DNA of 8,434 nucleotides from Candidatus Woesearchaeota archaeon (lineage in GTDB: Archaea > Nanobdellota > Nanobdellia > Woesearchaeales > GW2011-AR9): contig JAGVYX010000029.1 in the NCBI GenBank assembly GCA_018303045.1, positions 1 through 8,434 on the forward strand, written 5' to 3'. The position numbers were made by a program, and so were the translations under genes. Of this stretch, positions 1 through 4,856 are shown piece after piece. Each line of letters opens with the position of its first letter. The stretch's first letter is position 1. The notes below the pieces were generated by a model. It was not told the DNA's origin and ran no database searches. It worked only from the letters and a program-made list of their open reading frames with translations.

Positions 1-52
1 GTTTGGAGAAAGTTGAGTGAATTCCTAAATTATTGAAAGAAATACTTATAGC

Positions 53-90
53 GAAAGACATAAATGATTATACAAATAGTTACGTCTTTC
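53..90. repeat. Hairpin 1 of a tandem pair downstream of the tRNA gene
   Basis: A perfect 7-bp inverted repeat (GAAAGAC at 53-59, GTCTTTC at 84-90) encloses a 24-nt A/T-rich loop. The 3' half of the loop and the start of the second arm (69-86) match positions 111-128 in hairpin 2 at 15 of 18 bases, while the stems differ. It lies past the 3' end of the minus-strand tRNA. Its function is unknown. It could be a structured RNA, a protein-binding site or a remnant of a small repeat element. Confidence 0.6.
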
Positions 91-94
91 AGAA

Positions 95-138
95 TATAGT
101 AAGTGACTTTTGTATAAAAAGTTACGTCACTTACTATA
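95..138. repeat. Hairpin 2 of the tandem pair, 13-bp perfect stem
   Basis: A perfect 13-bp inverted repeat (95-107 against 126-138) encloses an 18-nt loop. The loop ends in AGTTAC just before the GTC of the second arm, exactly as in hairpin 1. It starts 4 bases after hairpin 1 and ends 10 bases from the tRNA 3' end. For a tRNA primary transcript it would sit just beyond the oligo-T stretch at 142-147, so it might also act as a trailer structure. Confidence 0.7.
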
Positions 139-141
139 AGT

Positions 142-147
142 AAAAAA
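142..147 (-). terminator. Oligo-T terminator of the tRNA gene
   Basis: Read on the minus strand, the tRNA discriminator base (A at 149) is followed by G and then six T residues. Archaeal RNA polymerase terminates on T-runs of this kind. The assignment rests on position and composition only. Confidence 0.55.
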
Positions 148-180
148 CTGCGGACGGCAGGGCTCGAACCTGCGTAGGCA

Positions 181-224
181 CTGCTCCAAAAGCGTTGCTT
201 TTCTATGGCTTGCTCCGCTTCTGT
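181..224 (-). other. tRNA-Leu intron 3, 44 nt, in the variable arm
   Basis: The central helix is GCTT (230-227) with GAGC (186-183), including one G-U pair. The bulges are AGA (226-224) and AGT (182-180). A 7-bp inner helix pairs CAGAAGC (223-217) with GCTTTTG (193-187). Cutting at G225/A224 and G181/T180 joins GGCTTAG to TGCC and recreates a short variable arm, GGC-TTAGT-GCC. The outer helix is not fully formed next to the bulge. A competing pairing (TGGCTT at 232-227 with AAGCCA at 211-206) also exists in the precursor. Confidence 0.85.
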
Positions 225-238
225 CTAAGCCAATGGAT

Positions 239-291
239 GACTTACATCGAGTTTAGCCATTGCGCTTATTAAGCACTCGTCACTCCAATGC
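239..291 (-). other. tRNA-Leu intron 2, 53 nt, canonical 37/38 site
   Basis: The intron follows G37 (292) and precedes A38 (238), the usual archaeal position. The outer helix is the anticodon stem ATGGA/TCCAT. The central helix CTCA (297-294) with TAAG (244-241) has three pairs and one C-A mismatch. The bulges are AGG (293-291) and TCA (240-238). Inside it are CAT/ATG and GAGT/ACTC pairings and a distal 6-bp hairpin, GTGCTT (276-271) with AAGCGC (267-262). No room exists for an endonuclease ORF. Confidence 0.88.
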
Positions 292-307
292 CTTGAGTCC
301 ATCCCGT

Positions 308-327
308 CTAGCCGTAATTTTATTACT
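308..327 (-). other. tRNA-Leu intron 1, 20 nt, in the D-loop (about position 21/22)
   Basis: The central helix is GGTC (333-330) with GGCT (313-310), four pairs of which two are G-U. The 5' bulge is AAA (329-327) and the 3' bulge is AGA (309-307). The intron body is a hairpin, GTAAT (326-322) with ATTAC (318-314) around a 3-nt loop. Cutting each bulge between its second and third base joins A328 to A307 and restores GGTCAAACGGG, the expected D-arm. The outer helix is only the 3-bp D-stem and is not directly adjacent, so this is a relaxed motif. Confidence 0.85.
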
Positions 328-371
328 TTGACCACTCCGGCACGTCCGCATCAACTAGTAAATTAAAGCCA

Positions 372-381
372 TTTTTATAAA
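372..381 (-). promoter_or_regulatory. TATA box of the tRNA-Leu gene
   Basis: On the minus strand TTTATAAAAA is centred about 28 nt upstream of tRNA base G1 (349), the normal archaeal TATA-to-start distance. Confidence 0.7.
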
Positions 382-433
382 ACTTTGCTCTTTAAACAAT
401 TAAGAATATAAAAAACAAATTAACAGATAGTAT

Positions 434-443
434 TTTATATTTT
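434..443 (+). promoter_or_regulatory. TATA box of the HIT-family gene
   Basis: TTTATATTTT is centred about 27 nt before the ATG at 465, which predicts a leaderless or nearly leaderless mRNA. It lies back to back with the tRNA promoter in the same short divergent intergenic region. Confidence 0.6.
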
Positions 444-464
444 AAAAATTTATGGTAAGAATCC

Positions 465-911
465 ATGAACTGCTTATTTTGCGATTTTGTTTCGAGAAAA
501 AGAAAACAGCATGTCGATGGGCTGCCTTTTATTCCAGTTAATAAAACAAAACATACGCTGTCTTTTTTATCCATAGATTTTCCAGTTCGAGAGAATGCGC
601 ATTTATTAATAATTCCTAAGAACCATTTTGCTTATATCGAAGACATTCCTAAACCAGTCCTTAATGACCTTATAAGCCATACCGCTTTGGCAGCAAAAAT
701 TATTAAAAAAAGTTATGGCGGGTGCAATGTCTGGGTCAATAATGGAAAAAGCGCCGGGCAATATATTCCTCACATTCATGTTCATCTCATTTCAAGAGAT
801 CGAAGTGATAAAATTGAAATAATGCGCTGGAAGCGAAAGAATATTTCTGAAAAAAAGTTTAAGGATTTGTCTCTGTTTTTGCAGGAACAATTTTCAGCAG
901 CAGAAAATTAA
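465..911 (+). CDS. HIT-family protein (histidine-triad nucleotide hydrolase/transferase)
   Basis: This 148-aa protein matches the compact HIT fold, whose members hydrolyse or transfer nucleoside monophosphates from substrates such as AMP-lysyl adducts or diadenosine polyphosphates. The active-site signature is PHIHVHLI, with triad histidines H103, H105 and H107. It is preceded by the usual N-x-G-x-x-A-G-Q stretch (about 92-99). An N-terminal CxxC (C3, C6) together with H46 or H54 (NAHLLIIPKNHF) resembles the structural zinc site of HINT and Ap4A-hydrolase-like members. The length is normal for a single-domain protein. The ATG at 465 is supported by the TATA box 27 nt upstream and by C3 lying at the very N-terminus. 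The stop overlaps the convergent gene's stop by a few bases. The substrate cannot be told from sequence. Confidence 0.93.
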   Translation: MNCLFCDFVSRKRKQHVDGLPFIPVNKTKHTLSFLSIDFPVRENAHLLIIPKNHFAYIEDIPKPVLNDLISHTALAAKIIKKSYGGCNVWVNNGKSAGQYIPHIHVHLISRDRSDKIEIMRWKRKNISEKKFKDLSLFLQEQFSAAEN

Positions 912-1393
912 CTAATCTTCTTTAACTGCCGCTCTATTTCGTTTAATTGCTCCTCCAGTTCAACCAGGCCGCGCTTCGATCCGGGCTCTGCCTCTTCACC
1001 GGTTTCTTCTGTCATTTTAACCGTTTTTTTAGAAGTCCGGACAATTTTTACCTTTTCTTCATCTTCCATTTCTCTCGGCTTTCCTGCATCTACTACTGGT
1101 TTTAATTTTCCTTTAGGCAGATAGTTTCTTAATTTATGGTCAATCAGGGAATTTAACTCCCGCACACTGACTTTTAAATTAGAAAATAAAGCCACCTTTT
1201 CTTCCTGGATTTTTCTAAATTTTTCATAGCCCTGCATAAAAATAATCACTTCCCGCAATGATTCCAGAATATCTTTCCGCAGCATTTTTGGATCGCTAAC
1301 CTGAATCATATACTCAGGAGCTTTTTCTGCCGGGGGCCTGCTTCTAGCTGAAGCGGATTTAACTGCCTTGCGGGTGTGTTTTTTCTTAGCCAT
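908..1393 (-). CDS. Conserved hypothetical charged coiled-coil protein (third gene of operon)
   Basis: This 161-aa protein has no recognised enzymatic domain. Residues 1-25 are a Lys/Arg/Ala-rich, probably disordered basic tail. Residues about 28-95 form a helical core beginning YMIQVSDPKMLRKDILESLREV and ending near HKLRNYLPKGKL. A charged linker (about 100-140) follows, and the protein ends in a short coiled coil (LVELEEQLNEIERQLKKIS). Proteins of this general appearance are familiar from DPANN genomes but have no known function. The ATG lies 5 nt after the stop of the upstream gene, so it is almost surely co-transcribed. The stop overlaps the convergent HIT gene. The basic tail could bind nucleic acid, which is inference only. 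Confidence 0.8.
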   Translation of the reverse strand: MAKKKHTRKAVKSASARSRPPAEKAPEYMIQVSDPKMLRKDILESLREVIIFMQGYEKFRKIQEEKVALFSNLKVSVRELNSLIDHKLRNYLPKGKLKPVVDAGKPREMEDEEKVKIVRTSKKTVKMTEETGEEAEPGSKRGLVELEEQLNEIERQLKKIS

Positions 1394-1398
1394 AAATC

Positions 1399-1626
1399 TC
1401 AGAACTCTTCCGGCTCATTTAAGGAATGATCAATAAAATCAACCTTTTTTTCAATTTCAGCGAGAGTATTCTGCCAGGTTTCCAATTGATGGTCTTCTTC
1501 ATTTTTTAAATCATTTATTTTTAAAATGGTTTCTTTAGCTTCATCTAATTTCCGGCGTATTGTTTTTACTAAACTAAGCACAGAGTCATAATCATCAACT
1601 TTTATAAAAACAGGCATTCTTTCCAT
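1399..1626 (-). CDS. Small coiled-coil protein (second gene of operon), paralogue of upstream gene's C-terminal domain
   Basis: A 75-aa protein, nearly all predicted helix, opening MERMPVFIKVDDYDSVL and continuing as a heptad-like charged coiled coil. The start PVFIKVDDY aligns with PLYVKVDVY at about residue 89 of the upstream gene. The two then run in parallel to their ends (similar length, IHDRLLEADKIL against IEKKVDFIDHSL), so they appear to share a duplicated domain. A GTG at 1635 could extend the frame by three codons. I prefer the ATG at 1626 because an AAGGTGG Shine-Dalgarno-like sequence sits 5 nt before it and the GTG lies inside that sequence. Function is unknown. A partner in a hetero-oligomeric coiled coil is plausible. 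Confidence 0.75.
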   Translation of the reverse strand: MERMPVFIKVDDYDSVLSLVKTIRRKLDEAKETILKINDLKNEEDHQLETWQNTLAEIEKKVDFIDHSLNEPEEF

Positions 1627-1636
1627 AATTACCACC

Positions 1637-2104
1637 TTATTTGAATAATATTTTATCAGCTTCTAATAACCGGTCATGAATGGCTTTCAAAGCCTTTCTC
1701 AGCGCATCAAAGTTGGCCTCTTCATTGTATTCTGAATTGTCTAGCGCCCGATTAGTTTCATTAAGTTCGAGCAAATGGCCTTTTAAGTTGCCAATCTCAC
1801 CTAATATTCTCTGATAAACATCAACTTTAACATATAATGGTTCACTGGTTATTGGCCTGGGAGCTTCGGGCAGAGGCAAGTTCTCGTCAGGTTCTTCTTC
1901 AGCCAGTTTAGGCTCAAAATCCATTTTTTCTGGTTTCGCGGCAGCCATTTCTTCCTTTAATCCTGCCGCATCCATGATCTCTTCCGGTTCGATAACCCGC
2001 TCCTTAGTTTTTTCAGGGAACCTCAAAGTATCGGAACCAAAAGGCTGCGCCTCTGGAAAGGGAACTTTAGGAACTGTTTTCTTGCTCTTAAATAACCAAC
2101 CCAT
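1637..2104 (-). CDS. Acidic protein with C-terminal coiled-coil domain (first gene of operon)
   Basis: This 155-aa protein has a short basic N-terminus (MGWLFKSKK), a Pro/Glu-rich probably disordered region to about residue 85, and a C-terminal helical domain starting PLYVKVDVYQRILGEI. That domain resembles the whole of the next gene's product. No catalytic motif is visible. The stop is separated from the next gene's preferred ATG by about 10 nt containing a Shine-Dalgarno-like site, so the three genes form one operon. A TATA-like box lies 28 nt upstream of the ATG. The N-terminal Trp/Leu/Phe-plus-Lys patch might touch a membrane, but that is speculation. Confidence 0.8.
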   Translation of the reverse strand: MGWLFKSKKTVPKVPFPEAQPFGSDTLRFPEKTKERVIEPEEIMDAAGLKEEMAAAKPEKMDFEPKLAEEEPDENLPLPEAPRPITSEPLYVKVDVYQRILGEIGNLKGHLLELNETNRALDNSEYNEEANFDALRKALKAIHDRLLEADKILFK

Positions 2105-2127
2105 ATTCTCTGTTCAAGGCGAACTGC

Positions 2128-2136
2128 GTTTAAAAA
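2128..2136 (-). promoter_or_regulatory. TATA-like box of the coiled-coil operon
   Basis: On the minus strand TTTTTAAAC is centred about 28 nt before the ATG at 2104, consistent with a leaderless first gene. It is divergent from the lamin-tail gene promoter about 55 bp away. Confidence 0.5.
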
Positions 2137-2187
2137 CTTTGTTCATTATTCCAGAATAGTAAACCTGTTGTCTCCAGTATGGGAATC

Positions 2188-2195
2188 TATTTAAT
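2188..2195 (+). promoter_or_regulatory. TATA-like box of the lamin-tail-domain gene
   Basis: TATTTAAT is centred about 27 nt before the ATG at 2219. An in-frame TAA at 2213 makes this ATG the first possible start in the frame. Confidence 0.55.
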
Positions 2196-2218
2196 CTCGC
2201 TTTTTTGCTGGCTAAAGA

Positions 2219-3514
2219 ATGGCTTTAATCTCCTGGCTGGCGCTGTTTTCTTTAATAACTGCAGCCTTAACCACGGCTTCTTTGGAAATTAATGAAGTCA
2301 TGTATGCTCCTTCAGAAGGACATGAATGGGTTGAGTTATATAATCCAACCGATCAGCCAATTAATTTATCGGGGTGGCTGATAACCGATAATAAAAACAC
2401 TGACGAGTTGATTTGCTGCTTTGCTCACTCCAGCTGCGCTTTAGAATTAGCCCCCCGCCAGTATGCTCTGGTTTTGGAACAGGATGATCTTGTTAATATT
2501 AACAATAGCGCGGCCCTAATTTGCGTGGATGATAATTCTATCGGGAATGGCTTGGGCAATAATGGCGATAATATTACCATCAGTAAGGGAGATTATCAAT
2601 TAACTGCGCGGTATACCCGCGGCCAGGGAGCCAATAAAAATGGCCGCTCTTTGGAAAAAGATGGCTCTTCCTGGCATGAAAGTTATGCGCTGGGAGGCAC
2701 TCCCGGGCGGGCCAATTCGCAGCCAATCGCCGAAGAAACAACCGCTATGAATGCTGCTGCGGCAAGGAATTCTTCAGAACTAAATTCTTCGGAACTAAAT
2801 ATTTCTTCTGAAGCCACTGAAGAGACAGTTGATGTTGCTAATCAGGATGCTGCTAGTCAGGATACTGCTAATCAGCCCTCTGAAACAGCTCCTGCAGAGA
2901 AAATTAATCCTTCCTTTAAAATTTTAAATTTTAAGAACAAAGTTCTAGCTGGCGATCTGCTTCCAATAGAATTTCAAATTACAGCCGGAAGTTCCTCCCA
3001 TGAATTTTCGGTTTGGTCTTATCTCTACCGGGGCAACAAATGTTATTCCTGCGGAGACGCGGAACGCAAGGGCAATTTGCAGAAAATTACGTTAAAGGCA
3101 AACCAAGAGAAAATAATAACCTTTAACCTGGACTTGCCGCTAGAGATAGAACCGGGGGAGTATTTCCTTAAAGTGAGGGCAGTTAAAGATCAGCAGAAAA
3201 CAACCACCGATTTTAAAGAAAAAGTAATTATCAGCCTTCCAGATATTAGCCTTCTAGAGCCAGAGGAAGAATTAAAGCCCGAAGAGGCCAAATTAAGCGC
3301 TCCAGCTCTAGTGGTGGCTGTAGAAAATACCGCCCTGCCAACAAAAACCAGCCCTCCCAATCCTGCGATTAAAGTTGATTCTGTTAAAGAAATTTCTTCC
3401 AAGGTTGTTTATGAATCTAAAGGCCGGAAGATTAAGAACTTAATTCCTTATTTGCTGGTTATTGCTTTTGGCTCTGTCGCAATTTTGTTGGTTTTAAAGC
3501 CAAGCCAGCGATAG
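2219..3514 (+). CDS. Exported, membrane-anchored lamin-tail-domain (LTD) protein
   Basis: This 431-aa surface protein has an N-terminal signal sequence (about 1-20, hydrophobic, ending TTAS). An LTD domain follows (about 21-166), recognisable from EINEVMYAPSEGHEWVELYNP, NLSGWLITD, LAPRQYALVL, NNGDNI, NGRSLEKDG and the closing GGTPGRAN. A low-complexity Ser/Asn/Glu/Thr linker (about 170-228) comes next, then a beta-rich Ig-like domain (about 230-340) with a CYSC pair at 275-278. An acidic Pro/Glu linker leads to a C-terminal transmembrane helix (about 408-426) with a short basic tail. It is therefore likely held on the outer face of the cytoplasmic membrane. Extra cysteines at 66, 67 and 73 could form disulfides. 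LTD proteins in prokaryotes often bind polysaccharide, DNA or other surface partners, and no ligand can be named here. It has its own promoter and is divergent from the coiled-coil operon. Confidence 0.88.
   Translation: MALISWLALFSLITAALTTASLEINEVMYAPSEGHEWVELYNPTDQPINLSGWLITDNKNTDELICCFAHSSCALELAPRQYALVLEQDDLVNINNSAALICVDDNSIGNGLGNNGDNITISKGDYQLTARYTRGQGANKNGRSLEKDGSSWHESYALGGTPGRANSQPIAEETTAMNAAAARNSSELNSSELNISSEATEETVDVANQDAASQDTANQPSETAPAEKINPSFKILNFKNKVLAGDLLPIEFQITAGSSSHEFSVWSYLYRGNKCYSCGDAERKGNLQKITLKANQEKIITFNLDLPLEIEPGEYFLKVRAVKDQQKTTTDFKEKVIISLPDISLLEPEEELKPEEAKLSAPALVVAVENTALPTKTSPPNPAIKVDSVKEISSKVVYESKGRKIKNLIPYLLVIAFGSVAILLVLKPSQR
2768..2812 (+). repeat. 15-nt tandem coding repeat giving three N-glycosylation sequons
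   Basis: Two near-identical 15-base units encode NSSEL NSSEL, and a third diverged unit encodes NISSE. Each begins with an Asn-x-Ser sequon (N184, N189, N194) in the linker between the LTD and Ig-like domains. A second short repetitive stretch (ANQD/ASQD/TANQ) follows at about 2840-2875. Confidence 0.7.
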
Positions 3515-3516
3515 GC

Positions 3517-3524
3517 TTAAAAAG
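3517..3524 (+). promoter_or_regulatory. TATA-like box before the winged-helix/scpB pair
   Basis: TTAAAAAG is centred about 25 nt before the ATG at 3545, in the 30-bp gap after the lamin-tail gene. It suggests an independent, nearly leaderless transcript for the downstream pair. Confidence 0.45.
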
Positions 3525-3544
3525 TATAACACTACTATAATTAC

Positions 3545-4123
3545 ATGGAACAGGAAATCGTTTTTAGAACGGTCATTGAAGTTTTAGGCAAGCCTAAAGA
3601 GCATGTGGATGCCGCTCTGAAAGGCTATATTGATAATTTAGAAAAAAACAATAATTTCTCAGTTGCGGATAAACAATTTGCCGAAGCTCAGCAGCAGAAT
3701 GAAGGGTTGTGGGTTACTTTTGTTGAGCTGGAAGTAAAAACCAATTCCGTTAAGCATTTAACCGGCTTCTGTTTTGATTATATGCCTTCGGTATTAGAAA
3801 TCATCACTCCGCAAAAAATATTGTTTGAGGATGTGGAGGTTTCCCAATTCTTGAATGATTTGCAGGCCAAATTGCATGCCGTGGATATGGTTGCCAAGCA
3901 GCTGCAAACTGAAAATAATATTCTTAATCGTAGTTTAGGGTCATTACTGAAGAATTATATCACTTTAATTCTAACTAGGCAGAATTTAACTTCAGAGCAA
4001 ATCAGCCAATTAACTGGAGTAAACCAGGACAAATTGGAAGATTTTTTAGATCAGTTAATTGATGAAGAACGGGTAGATCTTAAAGAGGGAATCTACATGC
4101 TTAAAAAAGAGGTGCCGGCTTAA
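3545..4123 (+). CDS. Hypothetical protein with alpha/beta N-terminal domain and C-terminal winged-helix-like domain, coupled to scpB
   Basis: I do not recognise a named family for this 192-aa protein. Residues about 3-90 read as alternating strands and helices (EIVFRTVIEVLG, a long helix to about 34, LWVTFVELEV, VLEIITP), which could be a ferredoxin-like sandwich. Residues about 97-128 form a coiled coil. Residues about 132-190 look like a small winged helix (LTSEQISQLTGVNQDKLEDFLDQLIDEERV followed by a beta wing, LKEGIYML). Its TAA overlaps the scpB ATG by one base (TAATG), giving translational coupling. The position is where bacteria usually have scpA, but the kleisin N-terminal signature (F.GPLDLLL...) is absent, so I do not call it ScpA. 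A regulator, or a partner of ScpB or SMC, are both possible. Confidence 0.82.
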   Translation: MEQEIVFRTVIEVLGKPKEHVDAALKGYIDNLEKNNNFSVADKQFAEAQQQNEGLWVTFVELEVKTNSVKHLTGFCFDYMPSVLEIITPQKILFEDVEVSQFLNDLQAKLHAVDMVAKQLQTENNILNRSLGSLLKNYITLILTRQNLTSEQISQLTGVNQDKLEDFLDQLIDEERVDLKEGIYMLKKEVPA

Positions 4124-4740
4124 TGGAAGGGAATATTCCTAAAGTGGAAGCGGTTTTATTTGCCATCGGCAAGGAAGTGACCGTTGAGAGAATCGCTAAC
4201 TTATGTTTATTAAAAGAGGAAGAAGTCAAATCCATTTTAACGGCTTTGGAAGTCCAATATCAGGAATTAAATCTGTCTTACCATCTGGTTCGCAAGGACA
4301 AGGGCTGGAAGTTGGCCATTAAAGACCAGTATTTATCTTTAGTTAGTTCCATTGTTTCTTCCACTGAATTAGAAAAGCCGTTAATGGAAACTCTGGCGGT
4401 CATTGCCTGGAGATATCCTATTGTGCAGTCGGAAGTGGTTAAGCTAAGAAGCCCTTCGGCTTACGACCATATGAGGCAGTTGGAAGAGCAGGGGTTTATC
4501 TCTAAAGAGAAATTTGGGCGCACTTTTAAGGTAAAATTAACTAAAAAATTCTTTGAATACTTTGACCTGCCCAGCGAAGAGGCTAAACGGGCCTTTTTGA
4601 AGAATATTCCGCGGCAAGTCCTGCAGGAAGCCGAAAATGTAGGCCAAGAGGCAGATGAAGTGGAACGGCTGATTGAATTAGGCAAGAAGGAAGAACAGGC
4701 CAAAGCTGAAATTAAACAGGCTTTGGAAACGGTGAAATAA
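4123..4740 (+). CDS. scpB: SMC-ScpA-ScpB complex subunit ScpB (segregation and condensation protein B)
   Basis: This 205-aa protein has the two tandem winged-helix domains of ScpB. The first (about 5-75) opens with VEAVLFAIGKEVTVERIANL and ends near GWKLAIKDQYLSLV. The second (about 84-150) carries LMETLAVIAWRYPIVQSEVVKLR and ends LEEQGFISKEKFGRTFKVKLTKKFFEYFDL. A helical charged tail follows. ScpB dimers bind the kleisin ScpA and modulate the SMC ring that compacts and helps segregate chromosomes. The usual AY..M/LR.LEE.G block is present, and length is normal to slightly short. The start overlaps the previous stop (TAATG). No scpA or smc gene lies in the window. ScpB is widespread in bacteria and patchy in archaea, so bacterial origin by transfer is plausible but not shown. 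Confidence 0.93.
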   Translation: MEGNIPKVEAVLFAIGKEVTVERIANLCLLKEEEVKSILTALEVQYQELNLSYHLVRKDKGWKLAIKDQYLSLVSSIVSSTELEKPLMETLAVIAWRYPIVQSEVVKLRSPSAYDHMRQLEEQGFISKEKFGRTFKVKLTKKFFEYFDLPSEEAKRAFLKNIPRQVLQEAENVGQEADEVERLIELGKKEEQAKAEIKQALETVK

Positions 4741-4772
4741 TCTCCGAAAATAACGTATAAATCACCACAACA

Positions 4773-4780
4773 TTTATAAA
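4773..4780 (+). promoter_or_regulatory. Candidate TATA box upstream of gyrA
   Basis: TTTATAAA predicts a transcript start near 4800-4806. Unlike the other genes here, this would give gyrA a 5' leader of about 50 nt, beginning at or just before the hairpin at 4804-4824. No good TATA box lies at the leaderless distance (about 4830). Confidence 0.4.
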
Positions 4781-4803
4781 GCAAAATTGCCTCTATTTTT
4801 CTG

Positions 4804-4824
4804 TAGTTTGTCGTCGATAAACTA
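4804..4824 (+). promoter_or_regulatory. Stem-loop in the gyrA upstream region
   Basis: TAGTTTGTC (4804-4812) pairs with GATAAACTA (4816-4824) through nine consecutive pairs, one of them G-U, around a GTC triloop. It lies 32 nt before the gyrA ATG and near the predicted 5' end of the mRNA. As DNA it is an imperfect palindrome that could be an operator, and as RNA it is a 5' hairpin. No slippery T-run follows, so it does not look like a terminator. Confidence 0.5.
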
Positions 4825-4856
4825 AACTTAACCCCGCTTAAATTTTTAACTCCAAA

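Larger units (their letters stand above)
149..349 (-). tRNA. tRNA-Leu(CAA) with three introns (D-loop, anticodon loop, variable arm)
   Basis: The 201-nt minus-strand gene reduces to a normal 84-nt class II tRNA-Leu once three segments are removed. The acceptor arms are GCGGACG (349-343) and CGTCCGC (156-150), with discriminator A149 and no encoded CCA. The T-arm is GCAGG/CCTGC around TTCGAGC (173-157). The D-stem is CCG (340-338) with CGG (306-304). The anticodon stem is ATGGA (302-298) with TCCAT (237-233), and the loop CTCAAG+A gives anticodon CAA (295-293), reading UUG codons. The variable arm is GGC TTAGT GCC. The introns are 308-327, 239-291 and 181-224. Each sits in a bulge-helix-bulge-like fold whose predicted cuts reproduce the expected mature sequence. 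A TATA box lies about 28 nt upstream and a T-run directly downstream. Exact splice sites are predicted, not proven. Confidence 0.93.

Noticed and set aside
1..36. Open frame from the window edge ending VWRKLSEFLNY and a TGA at 34-36, possibly the tail of a plus-strand gene.
   Set aside because: Only 11 codons are visible and nothing identifies a family. Such a length arises often by chance. The sequence left of the window would settle it.
181..327. Treating the interrupted tRNA as a degraded pseudogene.
   Set aside because: All mature stems are perfectly complementary, the TATA box and T-run are in place, and each insertion has its own splice-like fold. That is unlikely for a decaying gene.
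311..340. Reading the D-arm as CCG pairing with CGG at 314-312, giving one intact arm with a very large D-loop and no intron 1.
   Set aside because: It leaves eight extra bases between D-stem and anticodon stem (TAGACGGG) and a 23-nt loop. Removing 308-327 gives a standard D-arm, and the bulge-helix-bulge pairing independently predicts the same cut.
149..349. Direct-repeat attachment site (att) at the tRNA 3' end marking an integrated element.
   Set aside because: I found no second copy of the tRNA 3' end in the window, and no integrase gene is visible.
3545..4123. Annotating the gene before scpB as scpA on the basis of synteny.
   Set aside because: The ScpA N-terminal kleisin signature is absent and the N-terminal half has a different alpha/beta pattern, so the name would be a guess.
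4461..4784. Minus-strand open frame opposite scpB, and similar antisense frames opposite gyrA (5279-5641, 6928-7365).
   Set aside because: They are shadows of strongly supported coding regions. Their translations are Ser/Cys/Ile-rich without domain signatures, and no promoter was seen for them.
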